A stretch of 64,000 nucleotides of DNA. Origin: Piezodorus guildinii (taxonomy: Eukaryota > Arthropoda > Insecta > Hemiptera > Pentatomidae). Location: assembly GCA_023052935.1 (NCBI GenBank), contig CM041292.1, positions 138,832,951-138,896,950 of the forward strand, in the 5' to 3' direction. The notes under the pieces were generated by a model that had not been told where the DNA came from, made no database searches, and saw only the letters and a program-made list of their open reading frames with translations. Positions 47,281 to 59,437 of the stretch are shown here, in pieces (position 1 is the first letter of the stretch; the number at the start of each line of letters is the position of its first letter). Both the position numbers and the translations under genes were made by a program.

Positions 47281-50093
47281 AAACCAAGGCTGTGGTTGTG
47301 GTTTCCAATCCGTTCGGAGGACTTGGTCAGTGAACTAACGAGAGATGGAGGTCCTGCTCTAATCAGAATGGTGCAAGTAGGCAGCTAGACCTGCACCTAA
47401 GAAGTGGTGGCGGTTGAACATTAAGTATAGTCAACGGCAGCCTACTGAGGCCTAGTTAGATTGCCTACTGCGGAGGGTAGGGTAAACTCTCTGAGTCCTA
47501 GTGAAGGCAGCATCCTAGGGGAGGACACCCCAAAATCAAAGTCACCAGCCCTTTAATCAAAGTCCTGGATCGGGGGTTTAGCGTGGGGACAACTACCCCC
47601 GCCTAGTAAAAAGCTTGTGGCTCAGAAACTCACAATAAATGAAAAGCCGGACAGAAAAAAAGGTATTGATCATGGCGTGAAAAGGATAAAACACAAGGAT
47701 ATAACTATGGCTCATGTAGCCATGGAATGTTAGAACTATTTTGCAAACCAGTAAAGATGTAGGAGATTGCAAATGAGATTTTGAGATATTAGATCATAAT
47801 AACTGCACTCCAAGAAATAAGATGGTCGGGGATAGGACGTATTGATAGAAAAAAAAGATTATACGCTCATTTGCAGTGTTGCATAAAACAGAACAGGACT
47901 CTCTATGGTACCTGATTTTTAATTGATAAAACTGCTATCAATTCGCTGCTAAACTTTGAAACCATTGATGATCGAATATGCAAAATCAGAATCAAATGAA
48001 AATTCAAAAATGTATTCTTAATCTTAGTTCACGGACCTACGGAAGATAAAAGTGATGAAGAAAAGGAAATCTATGATAAGTTAAGTGACATTTGTGAGTA
48101 CCTTCCGAGACATGATACGGTTGTCTTTCTTGGTGACTTCAATGCACAAATTGGCAAGGAAGATTACTTGAGTACGAATCCAACGACAAAGGTCAGCGTT
48201 TGGCTCAGTTTGCCCCTGCAAATAATCTTAAATTACCGTTATCTCTTGAAAGCCTTTTTTTCAGACACAGACTGGCTAAAAGTCAAATAGGTAAAGAGTA
48301 CAGAGGAAGCGACGGAACACCAAGAGGCTAAAGGTCGAAGAGCAACGGTTCCTATTTGAAGACACTCTTAAGTATAAGCTGCAAAACTGCGAAGAGAAAA
48401 GTGACACTGAAGAAGAGTGGGAAAATTTAATGAAAATAATGGAGGATGCTGATTTAGTCCTGGGGAGAAAATAGGTATTAAAGGAACAGTGAATGGTTCG
48501 ATGAAGAGTGTGCCCACGCCATTGAACAAAAGAACGCTGGCAGTCACGTAATGTTACAAAGGGACACAAGAAAAAATATAGGAAAGTACCGCAATACCAG
48601 AAAGAGTACTACTAATCTGTGTAGAAATAAAAAGAGAGCATGGTATATAAGGAAGATAGAGCTTATCGAAAGATTACTGAATGAGAAAAATGAAAGCAGA
48701 CGATTGTATCACTCCATCAAGAAACTGAGAACTGGCTCCAACCCGTAATCTGTCGCAGTAAGGAGGATCTTCTCCTAGAAGAAGAGAAACATATTTTGTT
48801 GGGTAGATGGGTGGAACATTTTGAAGATGTACTCGCAACTGGTGATAGATCACTGAGATGGTAGTCACTTTTCTTCCAGTGGCGCGACAGGCCGTGTAGG
48901 CTCTGGGCCTCGCGGTGTAAACTCCCGCGAGTTTACACTCACGTTTTACGATAAAATTTTAGTGTAAGGTCATCACTCCCTACGACTAATTTTGTGAGCC
49001 ACCCTTTGGCTGATGGGTCTCCCATGCCCGGGGGAGAAGTTATGAGTGAATCCACATTTTTTTTTTTTTTTTTTGTCCACCCCTATCTCGCATTTGAAGG
49101 CTATACGAGGATTTCTCGGACCAGGGGGTGAGGGCGGGGGAATTAATGCCGATAAAAGTCCCCTTCGGTACCGAGAGTTGAACTCGTAATTTTTGGTTTT
49201 CAAAGTATTCGTCATCTGACAACGCGTGTTTAAAGCAACGCGCGCTAACCATCTCGGCCACGGGCTCCCCGAGATGGTTGTCACTACAGTTGATGATTTG
49301 GACACTAGGGTTTACCCAGATGCAGAACCTCCTTCTGATTTTATGGATGCCGTGGATCATTATAAGTCTAGCAGAGCTCCTGGAGAGGACAATTTACCAG
49401 TGGGACTATTTAAATATGGAGGCGAGTACCCATGTCAAAGAATTTACCATCTTATACTTGAAATACGGAACAATGAATCTGTCAGAGGAATGGTGTTCGG
49501 GATAGGTTTTGCAGCTCTTTAAGAAAGGAGACAGGACTATATGTAAAAACTATAGAGGCATAACACTGTTAAATGTTACTACATAATCCTGGAAAATATT
49601 TTAACTACAAGACTAAAAACTTACTCGGGACAGATAAATTTCCATTTAAACTGATAAATTTAATAAAAATGACAATGTTCCGGACACACGCTAGCGTAAT
49701 CATTGGCAATAAAGTTAGTAGAAAAATACTTTCTGCCTCTGGAGTAAAGCAAGGAGACTGACTCCCTCTCAGCGGTTTTATTTAACCTTTTCTTAACATA
49801 AAGCACTACAAAACATCTTCTCTAACGGAAGTCTAGCATCTCACTTATGTCAAATACTTGGGTACGCAGATGACAGTGTGGTTCTGGCAAGGGGTGAGAA
49901 GGTATTAAAACAAATTCTGCCAGCGATTCTGCAAGGAAAGGTAAATCGTGGGTCTTTAGATAAAAGAAAGTAAAACCATAAATATGGTAGCACCGAGTTT
50001 TGGGGCAAGAAGAGGAAACCAAGATTTTAGGTGTGATGGCCATACATTCAAAGCTGCTGATCGTTTCACCTACCTTGGTAATGAGATAAAAAA
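47281..50093 (+). mobile_element. Endonuclease-RT LINE (RTE/CR1-like), decayed, split by a SINE
   Basis: A GC-rich 5' region (about 47281-47690) is followed by the start of an APE-type endonuclease, TWNVRTILQT at about 47725, and by VFLGDFNAQIGKE at about 48122-48160, the catalytic D-N block. A linker region (EEEWENLMKIMEDAD) follows, and the composite SINE interrupts at 48870-49270. The RT continues with DHYKSSRAPGEDNLPVGLFK, LLKKGDRTICKNYRGITLLN, SASGVKQGD and LGYADDSVVLARGEK (49856-49900), ending near RFTYLGNEI at 50093, where a family D end begins. There are many frameshifts. It is one of the longest LINE relics in the window but is not functional. Confidence 0.88.
48870..49270 (-). mobile_element. 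Composite SINE (SINE-F joined to SINE-A body), with TSD
   Basis: On the minus strand it begins with GGGGAGCCCGTGGCCGAGAT (A-box TGGCCGAGATGGTTA at 49260-49246; a B-box-like GAGTTCAACTCTC at 49185-49173). The SINE-F body follows to a GGGGTGGAC end, then a poly(A) run (about 49073-49058), then the SINE-A body from TGTGGATTCACTCATAAC to CGGCCTGTCGCGCCAC. The whole unit is flanked by GAGATGGTAGTCACT (48855-48869) and GAGATGGTTGTCACT (49271-49285), so both halves appear to have inserted together. The host sequence is the LINE described above. Confidence 0.88.
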
Positions 50094-50160
50094 TCTGGTG
50101 CAGGCAACACACGACTTTCACTTACCTCCATTTTAAAATCATGATGAGTTTTTTTTTTTA
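50094..50160 (+). repeat. Family D 5' end fragment
   Basis: It starts TCTGGTGCAGGCAACACACG, then ACTTTCACTTACCTCC, the canonical 5' terminus and subterminal repeat, and stops soon after. Confidence 0.75.
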
Positions 50161-50332
50161 CTCCCGTCTTCGGAAGAAATTTCAATAATAATTAATGAAA
50201 ATGAGAAGTAAAACATTTTAATTCCTAGTTTCAAATTACTACAAGTATTATTGTCAATGTTATGGGCTCGATCCCATCCCCAGGACTTCTTTTCTATAAT
50301 GAATTAAATAAACTGGCAAATAAAATTAAAAT

Positions 50333-50795
50333 ATAGTGCGGGCAACTCACGACTTTCACTTACCTCCGTTTTTAGAATCGATTAAAGAATTTTCAAATAC
50401 AGTAAGAGATAAAAATGAGCGATACTATTAAAGAATTAGTTAGATTGAATTTCTATAGAAACATGTGTTTTATTAAAAAATCTATTATATTATTATCTAA
50501 AACAATCACTTAGTTTTATCGCCTTTTTATCACTCTCTATTAACTTTTAAAAGCTTGTGTACGAGATAATATTTTTTCTAAAATCTTTAGCTTTCCAACG
50601 GTATATCATACATGTATATTACTGTTCTTATGTTCAAAAACGAAAAATTGCATTGAAAAAATATTTTATTTTTATTTTTTATTTTTACACAGACACACAC
50701 ACACCTTTTTGCGGGACTTGGTTATTTGGACTCAGGGGACCCTAAAACGTGTATTTCCGTTGAAAACTGGAATTCGAAAATTTTCAAGCACCCTT
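50333..50795 (+). repeat. Family D copy with an internal deletion
   Basis: The 5' end reads TAGTGCGGGCAACTCACGAC, then TTTCACTTACCTCCG, and the left third of the family follows to about 50665. It then jumps across a T-rich stretch to the ACACAGACACACACACACC block, CTCAGGGGACCCTAAAACGT and CGTTGAAAACTGGAATTC near the 3' end. The 3' hairpin is missing. Confidence 0.75.
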
Positions 50796-52111
50796 GCAAC
50801 ACCATCAATACATTTGCTGACGATACACTACTTCTTTTTTCTCACAGAGATCTACTCAACTAACTAACAATTGATAATATTTAAGACGCAAATAATTATA
50901 AATAAATTAACAACAAAGAACATCTGCCTCAATCACTGATTTAAAAAAGCTATTTTGTTTTTTTGAGAAAAAACAATTAATATCCATACTACAATTTATG
51001 TTTAAGTAAAACTGGACACAGTTCTTTTTTTCTCCAAATTCTATTTTAATTATATCCTACCTTTATTCTCGTATTGTTGATTATACATATTCAAGGGTAA
51101 CTTTTAGTCTGTATCTTTAAGATTATAAGTTCAAGTTGTCATTTCTTTAATATTTACAAATTTCGTTGAAACAAAAATTTAAAAATAAATGATAAAAGTT
51201 CAAAGCTCCATTTCTTGGTTCAATTTTCCCTTGTTAATTCACCCTAAAAGTTGGAGGGGTGGTTCTATTTTTGTTGTATTATTTTCAACTATACAATGAT
51301 TTTCCTAATATCATTTATTAAAAAGGAAATGATTCTTTTATTCTATAATTATGTTATAGATATTATAACCTTATAATAATTTGGAATAATAATAAAGCTT
51401 ATATCAGACACTATTGCTGTCAAAACCACATCCAAATCTTTCCCTTAGATCAAAATGTAAGGGTGAACATGTATGATACCATGAAATATTAAATGTTATC
51501 TTAAATTAATTAAGTAGATTTAAATTTGTCTGACAAAGATTTGTATTAAAAAAAAAAAAATTTCAATTAATTATATTACTAATTATGTGATTTTCCCCAA
51601 ATAAATTAAGAATAATTTTCCTAAATAATATAAAAATGTGATTAGTTCCAACAATCATTGAAAAAATGTCTGATTTGAATTAAACTTGTTGAAAATGAAT
51701 CATTGTTCTCAATTCAACAACACTAATAATTCAAGCAGTGAATAAATGCATAATTTTATCAATTGAGATACTGATATCCATTTTAGGAAATTTAACAGGA
51801 AGCTAAAAAATCTTTCATTACTCTATTATTGAACTGATTCATTTGAATTCTTCAGCTTTAAAATCTGTAATTAAAAAAAAATGTTTTACTATAATTATTA
51901 CTTTATTTTTATATCATGGAAAGAAATATTTAAATATGAATCAGAATGATATTAAATGTGTACTTAGTACCTTTTGAAAAAAGTAACAATTTTCAAATTA
52001 TTTTTTAAATGGTTTGGGTGTTTTTTAGATGAAAACAGATTAAAGATTTTGATAAAACTAAATAATTGAACAAAAATATGTACTTAAGCACATTTTAGAT
52101 ATAAACCTCTC
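50796..52111. other. AT-rich intergenic DNA, no gene seen
   Basis: No supported feature. Confidence 0.45.
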
Positions 52112-52592
52112 AATTTTGGTTTATTATTTTCAATAATGAACCTTAGTAATCAACCAAAAAAAAAAAAAAATATTATCCCCCTCAATGCTTGAAGACTTAC
52201 ATTTCAAGATAGGTAGAATCTGAATAAAGAATAAAAAAAAAAAAAAAATCCATTTGTTCACTGTCCGCTTCTTTTCTCCAAAGCTACTGGACCAATTTTT
52301 TGAAATTTGGCACAAATATATCAGAGTATTTGATGATGATCATTCGATAGAGAATAAAATTGTCTGCTACACGAAAAAAGAATCATTGAAATTGGTTTAC
52401 ATATAGCATTTTGAAATCAGCAGTGGTGATAGACCATTTTCCTTTGAATTATTTATTGCTTTTCATATTCATTGCTTTCATATTGATTACCTATAAACAG
52501 CTATCGTATATAAACAGTTATACCCTAACATATTTTTTTGGAAATAATAAACCATTGTGTAATAATTTGCATTGTTTTTTAAAAATGTGTAC
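52112..52592 (+). repeat. Family E repeat, longest copy
   Basis: It includes TTTGGTTTATTATTTTCAAT at the start, two A runs, CTACTGGACCAATTTTTTGA, TTTTCCTTTGAATTATTTAT, AAACAGTTATACCCTAACAT and CCATTGTGTAATAATTTGCA at the end. It matches the minus-strand copy at 11852-12260 over most of its length. Confidence 0.75.
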
Positions 52593-52619
52593 CTCACCTG
52601 CATCATTATAACCTATGTA

Positions 52620-52893
52620 GGGTCTTTGCGCTGTTTGTTAGCCAACAGTTCTACAAGGAGAAGATTAGGCTGATTATGCTCAGCCAATTGATTTGTTCCT
52701 CAATTTTCAGGTGCCCACACTATGGTGTGCCACAGGATGGTCGTCCTGGCTGTTTCTTCTTCCTGGCCAGGAAATCGTTTCATGGCTGAAATAACAGAAT
52801 AAATGATTATTTTGCCAGACCTAGGGTTAAACCCATGACCCGGAGAAAAGTAGTGTAGTACTCTGCGATCTGAACCATGTCACTCCCATAAAA
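52620..52893 (-). mobile_element. SINE-B related copy, diverged subfamily
   Basis: On the minus strand the head reads GGGAGTGACATGGTTCAGAT, GCAGAGTACTACACTAC, and a B-box-like GGGTTTAACCCTAGG. Then TCATTTATTCTGTTATTTC is shared with the complete SINE-B at 62190. The rest resembles SINE-B (GGCACACC, GGCTGAGCATAATC) but is diverged, and no tail is clear. Confidence 0.65.
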
Positions 52894-54285
52894 TATTTAC
52901 TGTTTGAGAATTTTATACAATTCAACATCTAATCATGATCTAAAGGCAAAATTAACAAATGTTTCATTTTGCTGCAGCAAGAATTGATGTTATCAGGGGT
53001 TGATTTTAAGTGAAACAATAATTAAAATTTGCTTGATTTCAGAATTTTTTCTTCTATAATTTTGTTAATTCTGATGACTAGGTATTTCAGTGAACTAGCC
53101 TTTTCAAAATATGGAAATCAAATAAACAAAAAAATAAATAGATAATGTAAAATATATTTGTTTGACCAATAACAGAAGAAAATAATTTTAATTCATAATT
53201 AGCCTCTAGGCCCATTTCCAAGTGTCTATCACGGATAATTATTCCACATAAAATGTTTCACCGCTTCATCAGCAAAGTCGGCTTACCCTCATTTATGGTT
53301 CATTGGCCATCAACCATATAGAGCTTCCATGCACAATTGAATTTCCAGTATTGCATGGAAAATGTCAATTTACATAGCAATTTGCTATAAGAATGTTACA
53401 AACGTTTTAATAATTATGATATATTAAAAGTCTTGAAAATAGAGCAAAAATCCTGAGATTCTAAAAAAAGAAATTGAGCCTCAAGCCGCTAGCACTTGAA
53501 CCTTGAATCTGGAGCCTCAAAGGTATAAGCCTTACAGTCTGCTTAAGGGGCTATCATTTACAACACTACATAGACTTATTTCTTCCCCCAGATCACCAAT
53601 TAACCCTGAACTTTTTATATATAGTTGTATTTATCTTTTAAAAATATTGCATTCCATTCTATGTTTGCAATGTTTATAATATTTAAGACAATAAAAAAAA
53701 TGAGCCACTACATTAACAATTTGCAATAGGAAATAATACTTTTGATGTAATTCTTAAGATTTTCAATTATAGACAACTGTACATTAATATTAGCTTTCAT
53801 AGCACACCAAGCATCAATAAGCTTTTCATGCTTATTATAGGCTGACCAATTACATGCACTAGGTTATTGAGACTTTCGGATCTTTAATAAGGCTGATGTG
53901 AGTATGTTAATTAAAAATTTTCAACAAGCCATGTTCAATAAAACTTAATAGATTTGTGAGAAAGAAAGACACTTAATATAGTTGTATTCTAAGACTACTG
54001 GAGATAAAATGTGGTGCTCATAGAAAAATATTTTATCAAATAAATCTGGTTGTCTAAATTGGATTGGTAATACAGTGAATAGTTTGAGATAGATGATCTA
54101 AATTAATACAGCAGGAAGAATCACTTGTAATTGTTGTACTTCAAGAAAAATTGTTCATTGCATTTCATTATAACTTTGAATATTTTTGCTCTCTGGTTTG
54201 ATCTGAAAATGTAATATAAATCCATTAAAACTAGAATAACAATTAAAATTATTTAGAATATAACAAGCATCTATTCTATCTAACA
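52894..54285. other. AT-rich intergenic DNA, no gene seen
   Basis: No supported feature. Confidence 0.45.
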
Positions 54286-54480
54286 GTGTGTAGTATCCTA
54301 GCAGGACCTTGGCCTCCTCAGCGATCCTCCTCCGCTCTGACCTTCTCCATCCGCTGACACCCAATGATTGAAGGTCCTCCTCTACATCCTGCAGCCAACA
54401 AAGTCTAGGTCTCCCCCTGCGCCTTCTTCCACCAGGGTGTCCCTCCATCATCATTGTTTGCAGTTTCCCACTTTCCAATC
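54286..54480 (-). mobile_element. RTE-like LINE 3' tail (short copy)
   Basis: On the minus strand MMMEGHPGGRRRRGRPRLCW, LQDVEEDLQSLGVSGWRR and EEAKVLLG (54470-54305) repeat the C-terminal end seen at 55300-55180. The 3' end differs in tail sequence (TTAGATAGAATAG). It is a 5'-truncated copy of the same family. Confidence 0.85.
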
Positions 54481-54769
54481 ATTAACAACATTGAACTACA
54501 TCAATTTTATAAATTTGCCTTTAATCCTTACTTTTACTTATCTTTATAATTTATGATTTAAATTACACACAATGGCAGAATATAGCAGAGATATTGTAGC
54601 AATATTTTCTCTAAAATTAACTTTAAAATTGGAAATACTACTGAAATATTAATTTACTTGAAAATGGCTCAAAAGATTTTAATGAAACTTGTTGTATCAA
54701 TGTATGGTTTATTGTCTTTAATGTCAGGTAAGTTTATCTCACATTGGTGTAGTCTGATATTTAGAAAAA
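54481..54769. other. AT-rich DNA, no gene seen
   Basis: No supported feature. Confidence 0.4.
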
Positions 54770-55137
54770 TTGTAAATAGAATTTTCAAGTATGGTAAGAG
54801 ATAAAAATGAGTGAAACCATTAAAGAATTAATTAAATGGAATTAATATAAAAACTTGTGTTTTATTGAAAAATCTATTATATTATTATCTAAGATAATCA
54901 GTTAGTTTTCTCGGCTTTTCACCACTCTCTATTAACTTTTAAAAGCTAGGATATTTTTTCTAAAATCTTTATTTTTCAAACGGTATATAATACATGTATA
55001 TTACTGTTCTTATGTTCAAAAACAAAAAAATCCATTAAACAAATATTTTTTCAGTTTTCTCTTGTAGTTGTTTTTCAAATTTGCACAAGTTACATATTTA
55101 GCTGTAATTGATCAATGCTAACAAAATAATATGGTTA
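54770..55137 (+). repeat. Family D copy, left part of a split element
   Basis: TTTTCAAGTATGGTAAGAGA, CTATTATATTATTATCTAAG, TCTCGGCTTTTCACCACTCT, TACATGTATATTACTGTTCT and AATATGGTTATTTTTATAT follow the family order. The element continues at 55680 after the inserted LINE. Confidence 0.8.
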
Positions 55138-55675
55138 TTTTTATATCTATCTATCTACCTATCTATCGGCGCTATGGTCCTCGTAGGACCTTGGCCTCCT
55201 CAACGATCCTCCTCCATTCTGACCTGTCTTCGGCAGCTCTTCTCCATCCGCTGACTCCTAACGATCGAAGGTCCTCCTCTACGTCCTGCAGCCAACGAAG
55301 TCTAGGTCTGCCCCTGCTCCTCTTTCCACCAGGGTGTCCCTCCATCATCATTTTAGGCAGCCTCCTACTTTCCATTCTCTGTACATGCCCCAGCCATCTT
55401 ATTCTGGCACTCTTGATCTTGGCAACTATATCAGGTGTTTGATACAGAGTTCTAATTTCCTCATTCGTCTTCATTCCCCAACGATCTCCTTCTTTTGTAG
55501 GACCAAAGATTTTTCTGAGAATTTTCCTTTCCCACATGTTTAGTAGTCTTTCATCATTGCGTGTTAATGTCCAGGACTCGCTTCCGTACATGACCACTGG
55601 CTGAAGGACAGTACAATATAGTCTTATCTTCAGTTCTCTGGATATATTCCTGCTCTGAAATATTATTATATTATA
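55138..55675 (-). mobile_element. RTE-like LINE 3' end with (GATA)n tail, inserted in family D
   Basis: On the minus strand a 141-codon frame (55597-55172) reads MYGSESWTLTRNDERLLNMW, ERKILRKIFGP, ARIRWLGHVQRM, GHPGGKRSRGRPRLRWLQDV and WRRIVEEAKVLRGP. This is the intact C-terminal end of an RTE-like polyprotein. After the stop the element ends in GATA/GGTA repeats (55163-55146). It is flanked by similar ATTTTTATAT bases on both sides (55134-55147 region and about 55680-55689), a probable target duplication. The frame is fully open, so the insertion is young. Confidence 0.88.
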
Positions 55676-55958
55676 TTATATTTTTATATAATCTACAAAA
55701 TTAAAGGTACTTTAGAGGAAGAAAATTTAAAATATCAGCGTTTAAGCCCTGTCAGACTATTTTAATCAGAATGAAACCTACACAATGTCAAAGCTTAATA
55801 TATTTTACATTGATATAGCGAGTTTAATCAGAATCGTCGAACTGTTTTTGAGAAAATCAAAAAAAGGTGCAAAATGCATGGTATAAAGTGGCTCTTCTGG
55901 TAAGCTCATTTTGATGAAAAAGGTTTTGTAACGTCTCGGGCGTATATTTGTCTTGTTG
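55676..55958 (+). repeat. Family D copy, right part of the split element
   Basis: It resumes with ATCTACAAAATTAAAGGTAC, continues CAGACTATTTTAATCAGAAT, GTGCAAAATGCATGGTATAA and CGTCTCGGGCGTATATTTGT, and is cut where the second foldback element starts. Confidence 0.8.
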
Positions 55959-55964
55959 AGAATT

Positions 55965-56251
55965 ACTGGAAGGAATGAGTTCGGGTGGCGGTCAGTAAAT
56001 TAAACAACTAAATAGTTGAAACTATTTATTACTTGCCAATGTTTCGACCACCGTTGTGGGTCATCATCAGGTCATATTATGGGCAAATGGAAACTAGGTC
56101 CATGGACATATGCAAATGGACCTAGTTTGCAGCCCACGTTACGTCCTTGTGATGACCCACAACAGGGATCGAAACGTTGGAAAGCTATAAATACTTTAAA
56201 CTATTTAGTTGTTTCATTTACTGACCGCCACCCTGATTAATTCTTTCCAGT
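55965..56251. mobile_element. Second foldback element with hammerhead-like core
   Basis: The left arm ACTGGAAGGAATGAGTTCGG, GTGGCGGTCAGTAAAT and AACAACTAAATAGTT recurs inverted at the right (ending 56251). Inside the left arm, the minus strand holds CTGATGA (56070-56064), a GACC...GGTC stem and GAAAC (56045-56041). The right arm has the matching region, but the CTGATGA core is altered (TTGTGATGA) while GAAAC is kept. The layout equals that of 44565-44878, although the sequence differs. No flanking duplication was found, so the ends are approximate. Confidence 0.7.
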
Positions 56252-59200
56252 TTATGACATTTATTTACGGTCAACCCTGATGATCACACGTTTCTCACTG
56301 GTATTCTGGTCAAGGGTGGCTGTATCCTGAATCCCATAGATATCTATGGAACTTCCTTCTTGTTATCTCTTTATTCGAATACTTAAGAGCCAGAAAACCT
56401 TTCTGCATCCTTGGCCTCCTTTCTTTATGCTTTTCCATATATACCCTAAACACAAGATCTCAACTCACCAATTTATTTATATCCTCCATAGAAATGCTTT
56501 CTTTAGAAAGTCCTTTATCCTCTGTGCTACCATTCTTGGAACTCCTCACCAACATCTGTCTGTAAAGTATCATCTTTAACAACCACATTTAAACACCAAT
56601 TATTTATACTTCCTTAAAGATCAATCTTCTACACACATGTAATATTCTTGATTTAACTATAAGCAATTAAAGTTCATTTGAAGTTGTCATATGTTTTGTT
56701 TGTATATTTTATTTACTTTGATTTAATATATTTTATAATCATTAGCTGACTCCATAATTATGTAACTAAATGAAGCCAGACAAACTGGACTTCTGTTCAT
56801 TGTACTTTATTGTTAGGGGACTAAATGTCCCAACGTAAAAATTATTTTTCATTCATTCCAAAAAAAAAAAAAAAATAATACATATATTCAAAGTCTTAAG
56901 AGCATTTTACAATATAAAATGTTTGCAGCCTTAAAGTATCAAATCTTAATGCTCATGCCATAGAATTTCAAATAGATAAAAAATATACGGAATAGAATTT
57001 ATTGCATAATACATAGTTTGTCTATATTAATAATGTCCAGCCATATTGATAAAAAGAGAACATGGCATGCACACAATATTAGTTCCATATATAAGGTAAA
57101 AGTGTTCTCATTTTCTAGAAATGATCTTTCATGATAAATACCAAAAATAAATCACTAAAGTAAAGGAAGAAATAATTATAAAATAATATAATTTTTTTTA
57201 TTAAGTACATTGGCAAATTTATAATTTGTTTTAAAGAATATAATAAAATATTTTACCTACACATTTCAACAAATACACAAGTTTCCCTCGCCTTTTCGAG
57301 GCAAGGTGCAACTCCTAAATTCTAGAGACTAGGTTCACTCCTCCATTTTCAATAACTTTTATCTAAAATTTAGTAGAACGATAAATATATATTTATGATA
57401 ATTTAAAAAAAAATATAAAATAAACAAATTAAAATTAAAGGTGTTTAATTGAAAAAATAGTAGTTTTTGAAAAAAAATTGTATGTCTTCACAAACATAGC
57501 TTATAGTTTGTTTTAAACTAATTGTTTATATTTTATTTGCAGCTGATCCACTTTTTAATATCAAGCCGTAGCAATTAAATATTTTACTGACAATGTTCAT
57601 GTTCCTAAGACATTAATGTTATGATGTTATTTTTTTACTAAAGATAAAATAACATACAGCAAGAAAGTTCAACATTAAGCACATCAATAGTTGCATGTAA
57701 CAACTAAATAAAAAGTTAAATAATTAAAAACTATGCTATAGTTCTAAAATGTAGGCATCTCTAATATAAGCGAGTTGTATTACATGAAATGAATGTGATA
57801 AAAGAGTAATGTGTGGACGAGATAATAAACTGTTGATTATTGAATGAGTTGAAAATAAGTAATTATTAATTGAAGCAGTCTTATTTAAACTTATTAATAA
57901 TAATTCAATTTGAGATTTGCTAAGTAATAATGAAAAATATGTTCATTCTACGACACATATGGTGAAGCCAATAGGCATAGTTCATTTAATTATAATTTTG
58001 TTCTAAAATTGTAATTTCATGTAATACAAACAGTAAGCATAATTTAAATTTTTTATAATATAAAGACAAAGTAATAGTTAATGAACATAGTGTAAATAAA
58101 TATAATATGTTGTAAGACATTCAATAAATATCTTATATTTTTTAAATATACATTTTATTAAGAATTATATATTTATTTATTTATAAAACATGCACACAAT
58201 TATACCATTAATTCCTATAGTTCAAAATATAATTGAACCTAAGTTTTATTAGATTAACATTCTTATTTCTATTTTAATTATGTTTCTATAATAATTGTAC
58301 ATTTTGGTCCCTCAATGGTGTAGAGAAACAAGATTAATTTTAATGATAACAAGCATTAGGCTGCATAATCTTTGATTGCATAATCTTTAACAATAGTTCA
58401 TTAATTGAGAACAATCAGTCAATAAGTAGATCAATAACAATGCTTAAAGTTGTCATCATTAATATTTGAAATTATGTTTCTAAACTTATCCTAGATATAC
58501 ATAAATGTTGCACTATGTCCCCACCTGGTCATTATTTTATGGCAATAGAACTGATTACAGTGCAAAAAACATTAACAGAGTTGAATTATTAGTAACCACT
58601 ACAAACTAATTCATATAACTGTTGATAATAATCTGAAAAAATATTTAATCCGTATAAAAATGTAATATTCTTATGGCAGAAGCCGAAAAGGGGAGGCATA
58701 TATATATATATATATAATAAAATGTAATACGGAATCCTCATTAATGTTTGATGACTGAATTATCTTAATGCAAAACGTTATTCAAAAATGATTAGGATTA
58801 ATAAAACATTGCAAAAAAGTAATACTATGGTATACTTCAAACAATACATTCAGTTTTATATTAAAAAAAAAAATATTTTCTCACCAAATATGGAATGTGG
58901 ATGATTTTAATGATTAAAAAACAGCAGCATTTCTACTTATGTATTTACAATAATTTGTAATTGCAGTTAGTAAGTGAATACCACATGGGCTCACTGCATT
59001 ACTGTTAAAAAAATCATATTCACTCCTTGAATCCAAGCAATGCTTACTCCAAAAATAAATTAACAATAGTTGCTCTAATCACTCACTACTGGCATTGTAC
59101 TGTATTCTAATTTTTATATTATTTCATCTCAGTTAAAGCTGAATTAAAATATATTAACCAGATTTTTAGTTATACCATTGATAATTAATATACATAATTT

Positions 59201-59403
59201 AATAATACATCTTTCAATCTAAAATATTCATGAAATTCCTCATATTTATTTGATTAAAAAAATAGCGTTGGAGGAACAATTCGTGATCCTCGATTATTGA
59301 TTCAAATAACAAAGAAAATTATATACACTTACTAGGTTTGTATTAACACATGTATTTTCTATTTTCATATCATAAATAAAATATAACAACCTTAATCGAA
59401 TAG

Positions 59404-59435
<32 letters not shown>

Positions 59436-59437
59436 TC
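56252..59437. other. AT-rich DNA including the probable 3' UTR of the zinc-finger gene
   Basis: No coding feature is seen. The minus-strand gene ends at 59438; directly after its stop codon comes a T run (25 T on the minus strand, 59411-59435). A possible AATAAA signal on the minus strand lies at 59250-59245. A (TA)n tract is at about 58698-58716. A short palindromic repeat is at 56793-56866 (listed separately). The remaining roughly 2 kb is unremarkable AT-rich sequence. Confidence 0.4.
56793..56866 (+). repeat. Short repeat with GGGAC...GTCCC palindrome, copy 1
   Basis: TTTATTGTTAGGGGACTAAA, TGTCCCA and TTTTTCATTCATTCC followed by poly(A). The same order occurs at 63862-63925. Confidence 0.55.

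Noticed and set aside
55131..55442. 103-codon plus-strand frame rich in Ser and Leu
   Set aside because: It is the antisense of the RTE-like C-terminal coding region, which has clear family motifs on the minus strand.
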